Of a stretch of DNA of 64,000 nt, positions 25,251 to 37,240 are shown one piece after another; within the stretch, counting starts at the first letter, position 1; each line of letters begins with the position of its first letter. The position numbers and the translations under genes were made by a program. Source of the DNA: Ceriagrion tenellum (taxonomy: Eukaryota > Arthropoda > Insecta > Odonata > Coenagrionidae); NCBI GenBank assembly GCA_963169105.1, contig OY720634.1, positions 119,324,430 through 119,388,429 on the forward strand, in the 5' to 3' direction. The notes beneath the pieces were generated by a model. The model searched no databases, was not told where the DNA came from, and saw only the letters and a program-made list of their open reading frames with translations.

Positions 25251-25886
25251 TATGCACAGTTGCATTTCCAAAATATGGAAGTTTTTCATGCCCCCTGATG
25301 TTTAATGCGTGAAATCAACTACAGTGTCAGGAGTAACAGAGTGCTTATGTCAGATGAATTTTAGGGAAATGGGAAGAGCTACTTTTCCTTCCGAGGGACT
25401 TCGTTCCCTACTGTAAACTATTGAGTAACTGAGTTTATTAACCTAATTCCTGGATGGTCGATTACTTAAGTAATATTATGGAATAGTCTAGAATTTCCTT
25501 TAATCGTCATGAATATTTAACCATCATTGGTTGGTCCTTGGATGGATTTTGATCATCACCTCCAACTCGTAGTCATTTATAACCATCTTCCCACGTTTAT
25601 CATTGTGTGTACCTGGAAAACATATTACAGCGCGAGCTGTGCATGAGGTATAAAAATTATTGTTTGGGTAATATCGTCTTAAGGCTAACGTTTAAATATT
25701 ATTTTTGGATGGATCAAGTGGCAGTCTAGCAATGAAATATGCGTACTTCCGAGCAACGGTTGAATTTGTTTCCAGGGGAGGGAGTGCTATTCAAATTAAT
25801 TTGAAATCCTCCTCAAACCCCCCTTTCTCTTTATTCATTTGGCTGTAAAGAGCATATTGAGTAGATTTACACTCTCTCCCAAAAAA

Positions 25887-25930
25887 CACCTAATGATGAC
25901 ATTTATTTGTTGAAAACCGGTGTTGCCTTT
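25887..25930 (+). mobile_element. Solo hammerhead-like motif
   Basis: The order is CCTAATGA, T, GACA, a 6-nt spacer, TGTT, GAAAA, CCGGTG. It resembles the motif in the 11.57-kb and 42.05-kb foldbacks but carries several substitutions, including one in the first box. No inverted partner is seen upstream. An A/T-rich stretch follows, ending near ATGGAGTACCAC, a block that recalls the AGTGGAGTATAC of the 11.57-kb copy. Confidence 0.45.
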
Positions 25931-26395
25931 ATTTTGGTATTTGTAAAAGTTGAATAACAAAATAAAATTAATACACTAAGTATGGAGTACCACTAAATTA
26001 CTGAAGACAGAGTTTTACGTATTAGTGGATACTTACTCACCAGATGACCTTGAAGTTGGCCTTTGATAAATACCTAGTTTGCAGTTTTTTATTTATTGCC
26101 GTGGCTGTTGCCATTGGAAAGAGTAAATTGAGACAAATGAGTCACCCACTTGTTTATGTGATATTTCTGTCGAGGTTATTAGTAGATTTCAACTCGTGAT
26201 TTCAACGCAAATGAAAACCATAATTTCTTGATGACACAGCATTTTATTGCTGCCAATGTCCTTTGCTATGCTGCCGCCTTTATACAAGAATGAAATCCTT
26301 GAAATAGCGCGCTTCTGGCACGTGTCCTTATTGAAGAGCTTCCTTATAGTGGAAGTAGAACATGGTGGCAGTCCCCTGGGCCATCGGCTGTGTAA

Positions 26396-26905
26396 ACGGG
26401 ATTGGCTAAGGAGTGGACTGGAGAAGTTAGCCCTTAACCGGAAAGGCTGCCAACATAACTGAATTTAACCGAAGAGGGATGGTAGAGTGTCAGCTGTGCG
26501 TTTCCCGACTATGTTTACTATCCGATCAGAGAAAAGAGAAAAATAGTTACTAATACTTCCGCGGTTTCCTTGTTAATTGATATATTGATGCCGACTGGAA
26601 TGTCGACGGAACGGTCGTCCTCAAAAATGCTGCAACGCGGGGAGAATCCGAAAAATACCAATAAATGGTTAAAAATGCGTTAATTTTGTGCATAATCTCT
26701 AAAAGAAGTCCTCATCAACAATTGGGATAAGACCCATAGAGAGTCAGAAAGTACAAATGAACAGCAGATTGAGAATTCTGATTTTGGTACAAAAAGAGGA
26801 ATCTCACGTGTGATATGGTGGAAATTCAGCATAATGAAGAATGAGGAATGGACTCTTCCCCTTAAAAAATTCCTCAGAGCATTAGTCGGCTCGTTTTGCT
26901 AAGGA
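26396..26905 (+). repeat. Dispersed repeat, copy C
   Basis: Two blocks are shared with 41627-42012. Block 1 is GGCTAAGGAGTGGA followed by CATAACTGAATTTAAC. Block 2 has CAATTGGGATAAGACCCATA then GAGAGTCAGAAA, and later GAATGGACTCTTCC and GTTTTGCTA. Order and orientation agree, but the gap between blocks differs (about 320 against 180 bp). No recognisable coding frame; probably an unclassified transposable element. Confidence 0.5.
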
Positions 26906-29861
26906 GATAATTTTGAGTTTGTCTCTCTACCTGTTTGTTGTGTCTTTGTTTGGGCTGCTCACTCAATGTTCCTTTCTTGATTCTTCATCAATGGTAATCA
27001 AGGCTCCCTGTAACCTTCAAGTTATTAATATTCCGACTGCTCATATGTCATAATAGTACTGTCTTGCGGTTTTTCTCTATAGTCCAAAGAATACATGAAG
27101 TAGACAAAAGCATGATGCACTTTTCTGATCGTTTCTCTTTTCTGGTTTTATTTTTCATCACGTGTGTGAAGCAAATTTTTAGTTTGCTGCCCCAGTAATT
27201 TTTCCTTCTTTGCGCGAATCCACTTATTCGGATTATCTGAGTGCCTGAGACAGTTATAACGACTTTTCAGCTTATTTTCTCGCCATTATTTTTAAGTTTT
27301 CTTTCATGCCCGTCACTCCTATCCCTCCGTGACCTCTCCGCTCATAAAAGAGTGGAAAAAATTACTCTGCAGACCTTCAGAACGGAGTTAGGACCATGGT
27401 AATGAATTCTATAACCTTAATGACTCCTCGGGCATGGGTGAGTTTTTCGCAGTCATTTCAAAACATCTGGACGTGGATAAAATAGATCTTTGGTGTAATT
27501 AAAAACGACAGGAACACCACCTACGTTTATCGAGAAAAGTCTCATATCCCATGGAAGATTGATTTTATAATCTGTTGCTAAAAGCTTCTGGCATCAGAAA
27601 GTCATTTTCCGCCGAATAAATTCGAATTTTAATATAGAATAGTTCTTAGTGAAATTATTAATTTGAAGCGAAGGCTAAAACATTAATAAGTTACAGCCTT
27701 TTTATAGCTACCGATACCAATGGAATTTAAGGCTGGTCGCGGAAATACTTGGACGCTTGACTTGATTTCATGTTTTTTTTTCATTAATCTGTCGCTAGTG
27801 ACTATGTATAACTACTTCGAGCAATGTTTCCCGTTAATCGATCATATTTCGCTGGCGTGTGTCTAATTTCTTTTTCTAAGCTGTGAAGTCATCAAGCCGG
27901 TCATTTACATACTTCCTAATCATTTCTTATTCCCCTGACTCCAACAGGTTAAATGAGGTGTTAGAATCGTTGATGTGCATCAAGGTCTATTTGGAGGAAG
28001 TTTAATTCATCTTCAAAACCGTCATTAATTTTCTCTACCGAGGAAAGTATGTTTTTATTCTTTATCCATTTGAAATTACACGCAGTAAATCATTACATTG
28101 TTTAAAAAAATATGGATAGATTAAGCATTCACTTTAGACATAGCCTGCACATTAGATACCTCAAAAATCGTAATTACACGTCGATTTGAATAAGGAAGAA
28201 ATAAGTTAATTATTGTCCCTTCACAGTCTGTAACGATTAATGTTACAGTTTAATTTTACGCTTTATTTAGGAATAAAAATTGTGAAGGCTTTGGCTGGAT
28301 TTTATTACCTAGGAACGATTGTTGACAAAATAAGTGGTTTTTGGAGTAATTGGCGTCTTCTTTCTAATGAGATTCTTCTTCGTTCTAATGAGACTTATTT
28401 TGATCCTGAGAGAATTTTGGAGAACTACAAGGTTATTGTGTGATCATTACATTGAGCTTAATTGCCTTTTTATCATATTTAGTGTCCTGTGGACTTTGGT
28501 GATATCTTTCCAAAATTACCTGGCCTCATGGATAATAAAAAAAAGCCAAGTACTCCACTCATCCTTTCTCTGTCATTGAGGCACTTAGCTAGCTCGGGAC
28601 ATTTTAGGCCTTTGATGTTATAAGTCTTCTTCTTCTAATGTACAGTCGGGAATTATCGCATCGCTTCCTTATTTACATCATCATATTTCATTTATCATAA
28701 ACATTTTTTTGTTCCATACAGTTCTTCACACCCTAAAATTAGAGCAGGCCACAAGCACGGGGAAGATTCGCTAAAGGGGCTGCAACACCAATCTTTGGAC
28801 CGAATCCTTCAGGTACATGCCGCGCACCCCTTGTCCGGGTTGATGGGGTCGTTATATTTTTCTCCATATTTTTTCTCTAAATTTTCCCGCTATATTCTAT
28901 GTTCCTCCTCCATAAATTGTGCGTAAAACAGCCAGAATGTTATCCCTAATTGATTCCTTTAGACATTATACTTATTTTCGTCTCTCCCCTGAACGAAACA
29001 CCTGGACTCAGATGCGGCTCAGACGACTGAGAGAGAACAATTGTTGGCTAGGGTGTCAGTCATATCACATTGATAAAGAGCACCATTGTACCTACGTCCA
29101 ATGTAGTTGTGCGCTCGGAATTTGAGTCGTGGATGACAGCACGTCCTATTCACGTTGCTTTCACATTCTGGTACTGCGTGACCTTTGCATCTCCATTCTG
29201 CCGATGAAGACCACATCACGTGCGAAGCCTTGATTTTTCCATTCATGCCGACGCAAGTCAGGCAAGAGAGTGAGCGATGAAAGGAAAAGTCTCATACGGT
29301 ATGCTCACGTGGAGAATGTTGGGTGAAGACAAGAGGAAAGGAAAGTGAGAGGTTTATTTTTTATGGCAAAGGGTGTTGGCAGAGACGAAGGAGGCTTCAT
29401 ACGTCATTAGAAGAAGGACGACAGTTGAGTGAAATCGAGGCCCTGTGATTTTGATTGATAAAGGTTGTTCACCATCACTATTTCAAACGCACTGGGTGGA
29501 ATGATTGTCAGATAATTATCATCACATTAGCACGAGACCAAATTTGAGCATGGAAAAACCACGATTTCAGGTGCTAGCGACATGGACAACCACGAGTTTA
29601 ATGTTAACACGATACCTCAATTCCTTTAGCTCCAAAATGTAGCTCGGTTTCTCGGTAAGTTGAGCGACTGTGAACGAATCCACGTCTTCGTATGAGCTAG
29701 AGTACATATTTGCATATATGTTTGAGCTCTGCCTAAATATGGCCCATTCAAATATTCCACGAGACGTTTTGGTGGAGGCGGATGGGGTTGAGCTTTTCTA
29801 ACTTTGTCTTACTTAGAGGGCAAAGGGGTCCGTGACAACCTTTTCTAAGCGTTGGTCGCTT
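26906..29861. other. Non-coding stretch, nothing recognised
   Basis: AT-rich, with only short ORFs. Those at 28.24-28.58 kb and 28.92-29.25 kb have no motif, and those in the second group overlap on opposite strands. Confidence 0.45.
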
Positions 29862-30353
29862 CCATTGAGGTATATGGAAAGGGCACTTCAAACTGAAGCC
29901 GTAGCGGACAACCGAAATTACAACCGTATTGTTTCACCCTATTTTTAACCTAATCTTATCTTACTTCCTTTTGGATAGCACGACGGAATGGAAGAGCTAG
30001 CGGACGTAAAGCAAGAATATCAACCATCTGTTTGAAATGTAAGGCAAGTAACTGTTAAACCATAAATTAGTTACGTAGTGCTTTTGATTCTACTCGTTTT
30101 TACCCTAGTTTTCAGCGGGAATGTGGATTATATTGTATTTAAATAAATAAAAATTAACGCAAGAAGAATGCAAGTGAAAGAATAAAGTACATGCTGATTT
30201 ATAGCAAGTTATCGATGAAAAACAGTAATATTGCAAATTTTGTCGCTAGCACCCAAGCGCTCTAGTAAAATGAAGGTCAACGAAAATGGTGGACTGGATT
30301 CAACTTCTAGCACCGGCCAGTATTGTAAGTGCCCTCTCCATATACCTCAATGG
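29862..30353. mobile_element. 492-bp TIR element (non-autonomous DNA transposon)
   Basis: The ends are inverted copies of about 27 bp: CCATTGAGGTATATGGA then AAGGGCACTT at the left, and the same in reverse complement at the right, with one mismatch. The inside has no ORF. About 175 bp of the interior (29985-30175) recurs at 56271-56450, so this is a family. The target-site duplication is not clear (flanks GTCGCTT and TTTCCTC), so the superfamily is open. Confidence 0.8.
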
Positions 30354-32099
30354 TTTCCTCTGAGATAACATGTTTATCACTTTTTAAAACCATTCACGGA
30401 AGAGAAACTAACTCTACAGGTCGATCCTCGTCGCAGTACGCCTGAGTTTTCGTTAAACTTAAGAAAAATGATGATCAATTATCCGCGTTAATTAGTAAGG
30501 AGATACCGCATTATTAAAGGATCACGTGCATTTTGAGTCGTGAAATGCCGAAAAACGGTATCTTTATTAGGAAGATATATTTCAAACGGTCTCCTCACAG
30601 GGTGTATGATTAAGTAGGAAAATAATATTTGGGATCAAGTGTTTGCACGCGTGGACATGAGATCGGCCATATATTATTTATCTATGTGAAAGATTTCAAA
30701 AATATATGGCAGCTTACATAAGAAGGAGAGAGAGAAGGGAGGGTTTTTGAAAGGCAAGCTATGTCTTATATTCGGAAATGAGGGAAAATATTCTGATCAC
30801 CTTCTTATACCTTAACATACCGTTTCCATGGCAATCAGATGGTACCTGATCAAATAACTATTTTTATTCCATTTTCCACCCAAGAAATATTGTTATAAAA
30901 CATGTATGACAACTACTCCATGTTAAGGCACCTAATAAGCAGCTTAGACCATCAATGATAATTAATTGCAGCTTAGACCATCAATAATATAACACGAGTA
31001 CTTGGGTTAAAATAACAAACTTCAGTTTTTCTTCGGAGCACATACTGTGTTGAACGTTGCCAAGGTAAACTTCTGCTGGTTACCTTGTCTATCCAATTTA
31101 TTAATAAACGACCTCAAAATTAGGCATTTTATGTACGTTACTAAATTTTTTATTCCTTAATATGATTATAACCTTCCGCAGTTTGTTAAAATATCATGAT
31201 ATCAAATCCTACAGAATAGCAATGGGCTCTGGATTCAGTATAATTACTGGCTGTCGTTAGGCGGTTAAAAGGCGGAAATTTTCAATAACTTAATAGGCAA
31301 CACTAAGTCTAAATTAACTCAAATCAGAAAATTTTACGTATCTTAATAAAACTACCTCAAAGCGCAGGTTCCTCCTTAGGAGGTTTCACCGTGACTTGTG
31401 AGTCAAAACTGATTCTTAATTGCAGAACTACCTCATGTTGACCTCAATTTTTGCAGTAATTAGCTAGTTACTTAAAAATTAAGGCAGTGAAATGCACCTT
31501 TTTTATCTATATTGAATGACGCGCAATATTTTGCTTCAAGTACAATTTCCGTAAAAATGACGTTTACATCAGATTAAAAAAATATTATTTTTCGACGTGT
31601 TTCTCCTGTTCTCCCGTCAGAAACCGAATTATTTCCAGCCCAATTTGAAAGTAAAACGGCAAGGAAAGATAATATTTTGTTTTTCATAAATAATAGGAAA
31701 CATGTTTCTCTAAAACGTATCCGTGAAATGAATAAAATGGCATTTTATGTTCCTCGGCGGAACCAACTGAACCAGTAGATTACCCTTATAATTATGGTAG
31801 CTAAGTTCTGTCAAACTCTTCTCTGATCGAAGTGGTTTTAACACTCGTATCCTCCCTGCGACTGAGTTCTTCCCGCCATCGATGATGACGATCAAGTTGT
31901 AAACAGGGTTAGGGATAACATCGGACGTTTTCAAGCCATATCCGCGGAGGACTGAGGTGAAAAACGCGGTGGCAAAAGGTAAATGATATCCAGACCCAGG
32001 TTTCCGAGATGTCGGCTGTGTTTTATAACTCCCGCGCAGAATCGATGCACTAGCCTCCAAAACTGCCACTCTCGCGTCCCACGGTAAAAAGACGGTGCT
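30354..32099. other. Non-coding stretch
   Basis: No gene is supported. A block near 31.36 kb (CAAAGCGCAGGTTCCTCCTT) resembles 23.06 kb (GAAGCGCAAGTTTCTCCTT) and may be an old dispersed repeat. A 119-codon ORF on the minus strand (31710-32069) has no recognised domain. On the minus strand a TATAAAA lies at about 32.02 kb, with nothing downstream to support a promoter. Confidence 0.45.
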
Positions 32100-32890
32100 A
32101 CCTCGCCGCTAGTTAATGGGATCGTGATACCTCGCCCATTTAAAACGTGCCTCGCGAGAAAGGGACGCAGTGGCAGAAGCAGGATCTTTTCCTTCTCTCC
32201 TTTGCCCTCGAGGGAGGGAGGTTCGTCGGGGAACGTGAATGCCCTGGTGGGATTCTTCCGAAGGGAGGAAAGAATTCTTTCTTCCTTCTTTTTTTTTTAG
32301 TTCTTTTATCAGTTTTTTCTCAAATGAGAGATGATGGGGATGACGCGGTGGGAGCGTGGGTGGGTGGGTGGGCAGGTCGGGTGGGGAGGGAGGGAGGGTG
32401 GGTCGGTGGCTCCCGTAAAAGGGGTGGGGATGGAGAGAAAGAGAGGTATTATTACATGGGAGGCGAGTGGGCGGGTTGGGTTAGGAGGTCTAGGCATGTA
32501 AAACCTGAGAGGAGGGAGAGAGAGATGAATGAAGGCAGCTCGCGAGGAAGACAGATCCCCTTTCGGCTTGACGGGAGAGGGGAGGGGGGGTTGGGAGGCG
32601 GATGGTGGCTCCGAGCGCAAGTTTCAAGACCCATGAAATACGGACCGGGGGGTGGAGGGATCTGTGCATACTCTCCCCCCCCCCCCCCCCCCGTCACACC
32701 TTCCTTCGTTCTCTCCCGTGACTCCCTTGTCCTTTCTTTCTCTCTCTCCCCTCCTCTTCTCCCTTATACTTTCTTTCTCCCATTCCCTCCACCAGGTAGC
32801 TGCTTATTTTCTCCAGCTCAATCTCTCAATATTTCCCTTTTTCTCTCTCTCCCCCTCAAGGCTACTTGCTCTACCCCATCAAACGTCTCC
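32100..32890. other. GC-rich low-complexity block with GGTG, GA and poly-C runs
   Basis: The plus strand goes from GA/GGTG-rich (about 32.34-32.60 kb, with GGGTGGGTGGGTGGG) to an 18-base C run (about 32675-32692), then CT-rich. A 292-codon ORF (32147-33025) spans it. It is made of Gly/Arg/Glu and then Pro/Ser/Leu runs, and overlapping ORFs of similar quality lie on the other strand, so I read it as a composition effect. The G-run cluster could form a quadruplex. Confidence 0.6.
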
Positions 32891-34075
32891 TGCCGTTTCA
32901 TTGTTGGCTCCACTCCCATTCCCACGCCATCGTTGAATCCCTCGAACTTCACGGCTCGTCCTCACCTACGTGCTATTTTCTGCTCCTCACATTTCATTGG
33001 TAACACTCTCCGATTTCATCAATGATCCCTCCACTATGTTATTGATAATGGCAACGCAGTTCATTGTTGGTCCCTCTTCCCAGTTGAGTGTTGACCTTTC
33101 TACGATTTAATTTTTAACCCGCCGTGGTTCGTAAGTTATATTTAGTATAGTTTAATAGGTCATATTCCATTTCTTTGTTAGCCCCTTTCGATTGTTGAAT
33201 CCTTCGAATATCGTTTCAAGTTCCCCAAATTGTAGTCTATACCTCCCATTTCGTTGTTACCACTCTCCAATGTAATCATTGATTCTATTCATTATCATAT
33301 TAACCTCTTTACATTTCATTGCCTACACCTTGCCATTTCATTGTTGATACCTCAACCATTTCAATGCTGACCCATTGTTGCTCATTGCTGCAACCATATT
33401 GTTTCATAGTTGTACTCCTTTCATCTCATTGCTAACACCGAAACAGTTCATTGTTAAACCATACCAATCCATTGTTCACCCTCTACTGTTTCATGGTAAA
33501 TTCCTTTATTTTACTAACAGACCTTCTCATTTCATTGTTAACCCCTACAAGCTCTTAGTTTTAACCTTCCACTTTCATTGATCAACCCATTCATTTTGTT
33601 AGAACATTTTACGAAACTTAAGACTGATAATCCCCTTGCAGTTCATCATCAGTCCCCTCCAAGTTCTCATTTTTTACTTCTCCCCCATCAGATAGGTCAC
33701 TCCCACCCCATTTTATTGTTGAGCCCTTCCATTTCTATCTTGTTTCATAGGTCTACTCCTTTCATGTCATTGTTAACACCAATGCAGTACATTGTTAACC
33801 TCTACCATTCAATTGTTCAACTTCTACTGTTTCATAGTTTTAGTCTTTTTTCATAGTTTAGTCCATATATTCCTTTACTTTATAGTTAGAGTCTCTCATT
33901 TGATTGTTTACCCCTACCAGTTCATAGTTAAAACCTTCTAATTTCATTTTTTTGTTAAAGCCTTATACATTTCACTACCAACCCCCTTCCACTTCATCGT
34001 CAGTCCCCTTCTAGTTCATCGTCCCTCAATCTGAGTTCATAGTTAACCGGCCGCATTTCGTCTTATCCTCTCTGT
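32890..34075 (+). repeat. Degenerate minisatellite, about 22-bp unit with higher-order period
   Basis: The unit is close to TTTCATTGTTAACCCCTACCA, with 20-26 bp per unit, and repeats dozens of times with heavy divergence. A higher-order layer is visible. The string from GTTTCATAGTTGTACTCC to CTACTGTTTCATGG starting near 33401 returns near 33742 (offset 341 bp), and ACCCCTAC-AG at 33541 returns near 33910 (offset 369 bp). ORFs over this stretch encode the same peptides twice (LLTPKQFIVKPY and LLTPMQYIVNLY), a by-product of the repeat. A unit resumes at about 34447 beyond the 34.09-kb foldback. Confidence 0.85.
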
Positions 34076-34084
34076 CGATGATGA

Positions 34085-34270
34085 CAATAATAAAATAAAC
34101 TGATAGTAATTTCCACACTTTTGTTTAATGGAAACCGATCAAGAGTTTGACACTATGTCATTATCAAAGTCTGAAAAATGGAGACAATGGACATTGATAA
34201 TGACATAAAATGTCGAAACCAAGGTCGGTTTTCAATGAAAACAGTGTATAAATCACTATATTATTTCATT
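34085..34270. mobile_element. Foldback with hammerhead-like motif inside the minisatellite
   Basis: The arms at about 34085-34172 and 34187-34270 are imperfect inverse copies. On the plus strand the right arm reads TTGATAATGACAT, AAA, ATGTC, GAAA, CCAAGGTCGG. The inverse of the left arm shows GATAATGACATAGTGTC, then GATCGGTTT. The order of boxes is the same as at 11.57 kb, with ACC-AA-GGT in place of the short palindrome. The minisatellite stops just before it and resumes about 180 bp after it, so this looks like an insertion. Confidence 0.65.
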
Positions 34271-35599
34271 CGCACCATCATAGATATAGAGTATTTCTAC
34301 ACTTCCATCACATTGGATAAGATTCCATTGTTATCATGGCATCCTATACAATGGGAGTGAAGGAAACAGTGAAATTGTTGGGCGTGAAAATTACAAGCAG
34401 AGACTGTATGAAAGCTATGAAAGTATAAAAGGGTATGAAAACTACTCCCACTCCATTTCATTGTTGATCCCTTCAATTCCTATCTATCTTTTAGCATCCT
34501 CTCCCACCTTATTCTTGCCAGTCCCTCACACTCTTTCTCGCCCTCTCACTCCATCGCTAGAGGAGTGTTTAATGAGGAAAGGCGGTCTGCCTTGGAGATT
34601 CCGCCTAGCACGCCGTCAAGGAGAGAGAGAATAGGTCGAGAAAAACGTCAAATTTCGAGAGAAAAAATGAGGAGACGAACGAGGAAATGAAGATATCAGG
34701 AAGGAGAGATTGGTAGAGTGAGAGGTGAGAAAAAGAGGAAGTTTAATTTATTTCCCGTTTCGAATGAAAAAATAAGCATCATTCAGCACAATACCTTGAG
34801 AAGAGGCTTCGCATCCCTCTCCACAGGTTAAATTGGAAAATAAAAATCAGCGAAGAGACATCTTTCGTGCCCAGAGCGAAATCCCATAGCGCTCTGACTT
34901 TCAGTGCCTATTGATATTACTGTGGCTTCCCGAAGAAACTGTTGCTTGTTAACGTATGTCCTTTAACACGTTCATTATGGTAACATTGCTAACTCCTACC
35001 TCTTGCAATACTTAGAACAGGTACATATTTTTGTCGATCCTATTATCATGGTATATTATACGATGTACATAAATATTATAAGATAATATCATTAAAATTA
35101 TTATATAATTTTGTCGATTATTATTTGTTACGGAAGTATCCATTTTAGTTACAAAACTTTACTTGTCCAATGTTAATACACTTCTGCGACGGGTTTCTCT
35201 ATTATAAAGCGTATTTTGTCCTCATGATTTATCATAATAATAACGTTTGTAGAAATAAATTAACAGTCGCCAAGAACATGGTATTGTTATAGCAGTGGTT
35301 ACCCATTATGTCTATGAAGTTAAGTCTGAGGCCGTAAATTTTATGTGAAATGGAACAACTTTCAAAGAGCAGAGTGCCATTAGGAAATATTCCTTCTTTT
35401 GAGTGTTCCTGGATATTTCTTGATATTATTCCTATGATACGAGAGTTAGTAAAGCTTAGTTCGACACATATTTTATTATGAGTTCGTAATTGATGAATGT
35501 AAATTTTAGTTTATCCCCGCGACAGACGAATTCCGGAGAAACCATTTCTCAATGAATCAGCAGATTTCAACAAGATATGCATCAAATATGTACTGTGCA
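34271..35599. other. Non-coding stretch with minisatellite remnant
   Basis: One CCATTTCATTGTTGATCCC unit lies at about 34447. The rest is CT-rich and then AT-rich with no gene or element recognised. Confidence 0.5.
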
Positions 35600-36130
35600 T
35601 ACTGTGAATCATCAGGGAATATATATTGCTTATGAAATATTTTGCAAAAGTTTTTGTCCATGATAATTGAATAATGATTTCTCTTTTTTTCTCCATGATA
35701 ATCAAGGCCGCAAGGTTACATATTTTGAGTAAAATCTGTGAACTCCACCACTCCTTTCCAAAAAAGAGCAGAGGAGCAGAGCTAAGCTATAAGCTAAGAG
35801 CAGAAGCTATTAATTAATTTGATGCTTTATGCCAATACTTTTTATGTTTTATGGGGAACTTCGGAAAATATTTTCCCGTGAAATGTGACAACAATGCTAT
35901 ACGTAACAAGATAAGTGTTTAGTGAATACCAATAAAAAAATATGAACTCTGCTTAAGGTACTGTGACTCATCAGGGGAATATATATGGTTTATGAAATAT
36001 TTTGTAAAACTTTTTTCTCCATAATAATTGAATAATGATGTCCCTTTTTTCTCCATGATAATGAAGGCCGCGGGATTACATATTTTGAGTAAAATCTAGG
36101 AACTCCGCCACTCCTTTCCAAAAATAACTT
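35600..36130 (+). repeat. Local direct duplication, about 170 bp, twice
   Basis: Copy 1 (about 35600-35772) and copy 2 (about 35957-36128) run in the same direction 357 bp apart. Both read from ATACTGTGA/GTACTGTGA and CATCAGGG through AATATATAT, TTGAATAATGAT, CTCCATGATAAT, AAGGCCG and ACATATTTTGAGTAAAATCT to CCACTCCTTTCCAAAAA. The intervening 185 bp is not repeated. No coding content. Confidence 0.85.
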
Positions 36131-37004
36131 CTTTTCTGGAATGTCCGGTAGTGTTATTACAAACCATTTTATATTGGCTTTCATCAGCAGTAAGTAGATA
36201 AAATAAAATGAGCAATAACTTGACATCTTTTCTACTCTTTACATGAGCAATTTAAACCCTTGCAACCGTTATTTTCTCACTGACGAAACCTAGTTATATT
36301 TTATTTTTACCTCGCCATTGCGATATATTGTGCGTGTTGTGATGGAATCAACACAAGGATTGCACATTCATCCAAAAAAGTATTTCAATTTTACAGAAAT
36401 TGTATCTTCTTTAAATTAAGTCCTGATATAATGGCACCGATTTGACGCGATTTTGAGGTTTATTAACCGTAGTTCGTTATTATTGCTGATAGTTAATAAT
36501 TATTAGAGAAATCTTTTTGATATTTTGGTGGAATCAGTTACCAAACGATGACTTTGATTGTTTTCTTTACCATCGTTGCGTGGCGTGATGGTTATGAGAA
36601 AGAGATAATGAAAGGATGCGGAGGTGGGAAAGAGAGAAACATCCAGAAAAGGACGCCGGTGATAAATTGCCTGTGGAGCGGATTGCGAAACGGATTGATG
36701 AGTGTGCTGCGAAAAGCAAAAACAGGGGGACAAGTTATTAACTCGGTTCTAATCGATTTTACAGTCGGTCCTTGAAGAGGCCAGCGAGACATGGCGTCGT
36801 GAAAACATTAATAATACCAGGTTTCTCTTGGAAAAAGAAATAGTCTTGGCTCTCCCGAATCATACATGTCGTAAAAGTAATCCTGCTTAGCGAACATAAT
36901 AAAGAAATTTCTTTTGTTTATTATTTCGGTAGGTGGCCAGTTATTTGCACAATTTAGGGCTAAAGGGTTGGTTTCTTGAAGTGAAGGTTTTTCAAGGAAT
37001 TTAG
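36131..37004. other. Non-coding stretch, nothing recognised
   Basis: Overlapping ORFs at 36.50-36.79 kb lie on both strands and show no domain. Confidence 0.45.
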
Positions 37005-37240
37005 GAAGCGTGAAGAGAAAACCGACATCGGCATTAGCCTGCTTTTAACGAAAGCCGCCAAGGGGACCACAGTTTAACGTCCCATCCGAAGGACTGAGTA
37101 CTGTTGCTTAAGTGCTTTCCACTCAATGCCCAGTTAAGGATCGGGATTTCTATGAAAGATCTCCGTCACCGCCGGGATTTGAACAAAGGCCCTCGGGGTG
37201 GGAAGCCCATGCACTTGTTACCATACCAATCTGCTCCTTT
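37005..37240 (-). mobile_element. tRNA-derived SINE, copy 2 (minus)
   Basis: On the minus strand this starts as GGAGCAGATTGGTATGGTAA (box A region) and has GTTCAAATCCC (box B) at about 37179-37189. The body then runs through CGGAGATCTTTC, CAGTACTCAGTCC and GGGACGTTAA. The pairing of boxes A and B at tRNA-like spacing plus a non-tRNA body defines a SINE. Copy 1 at 5465-5705 is in the same orientation. No poly-A or tail repeat can be fixed at the end. Confidence 0.75.

Noticed and set aside
29570..30255. Inverse match GTGCTAGCGACA at 29.57 and 30.24 kb as further ends of the 29.86-kb element
   Set aside because: Only about 13 bp long, one copy outside and one inside the element; probably chance.
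31710..32069. 119-codon minus-strand ORF with a TATAAAA near its start
   Set aside because: No domain recognised; the TATA-like string falls inside the ORF, not upstream of it.
32147..33025. 292-codon ORF, the longest in the window
   Set aside because: Low-complexity Gly/Arg/Glu then Pro/Ser/Leu composition, a poly-C run in the middle and similar ORFs on the other strand. No domain.
33375..33856. ORFs with duplicated peptide text as a repeat protein
   Set aside because: The similarity comes from the minisatellite higher-order repeat; frames are not kept along the array.
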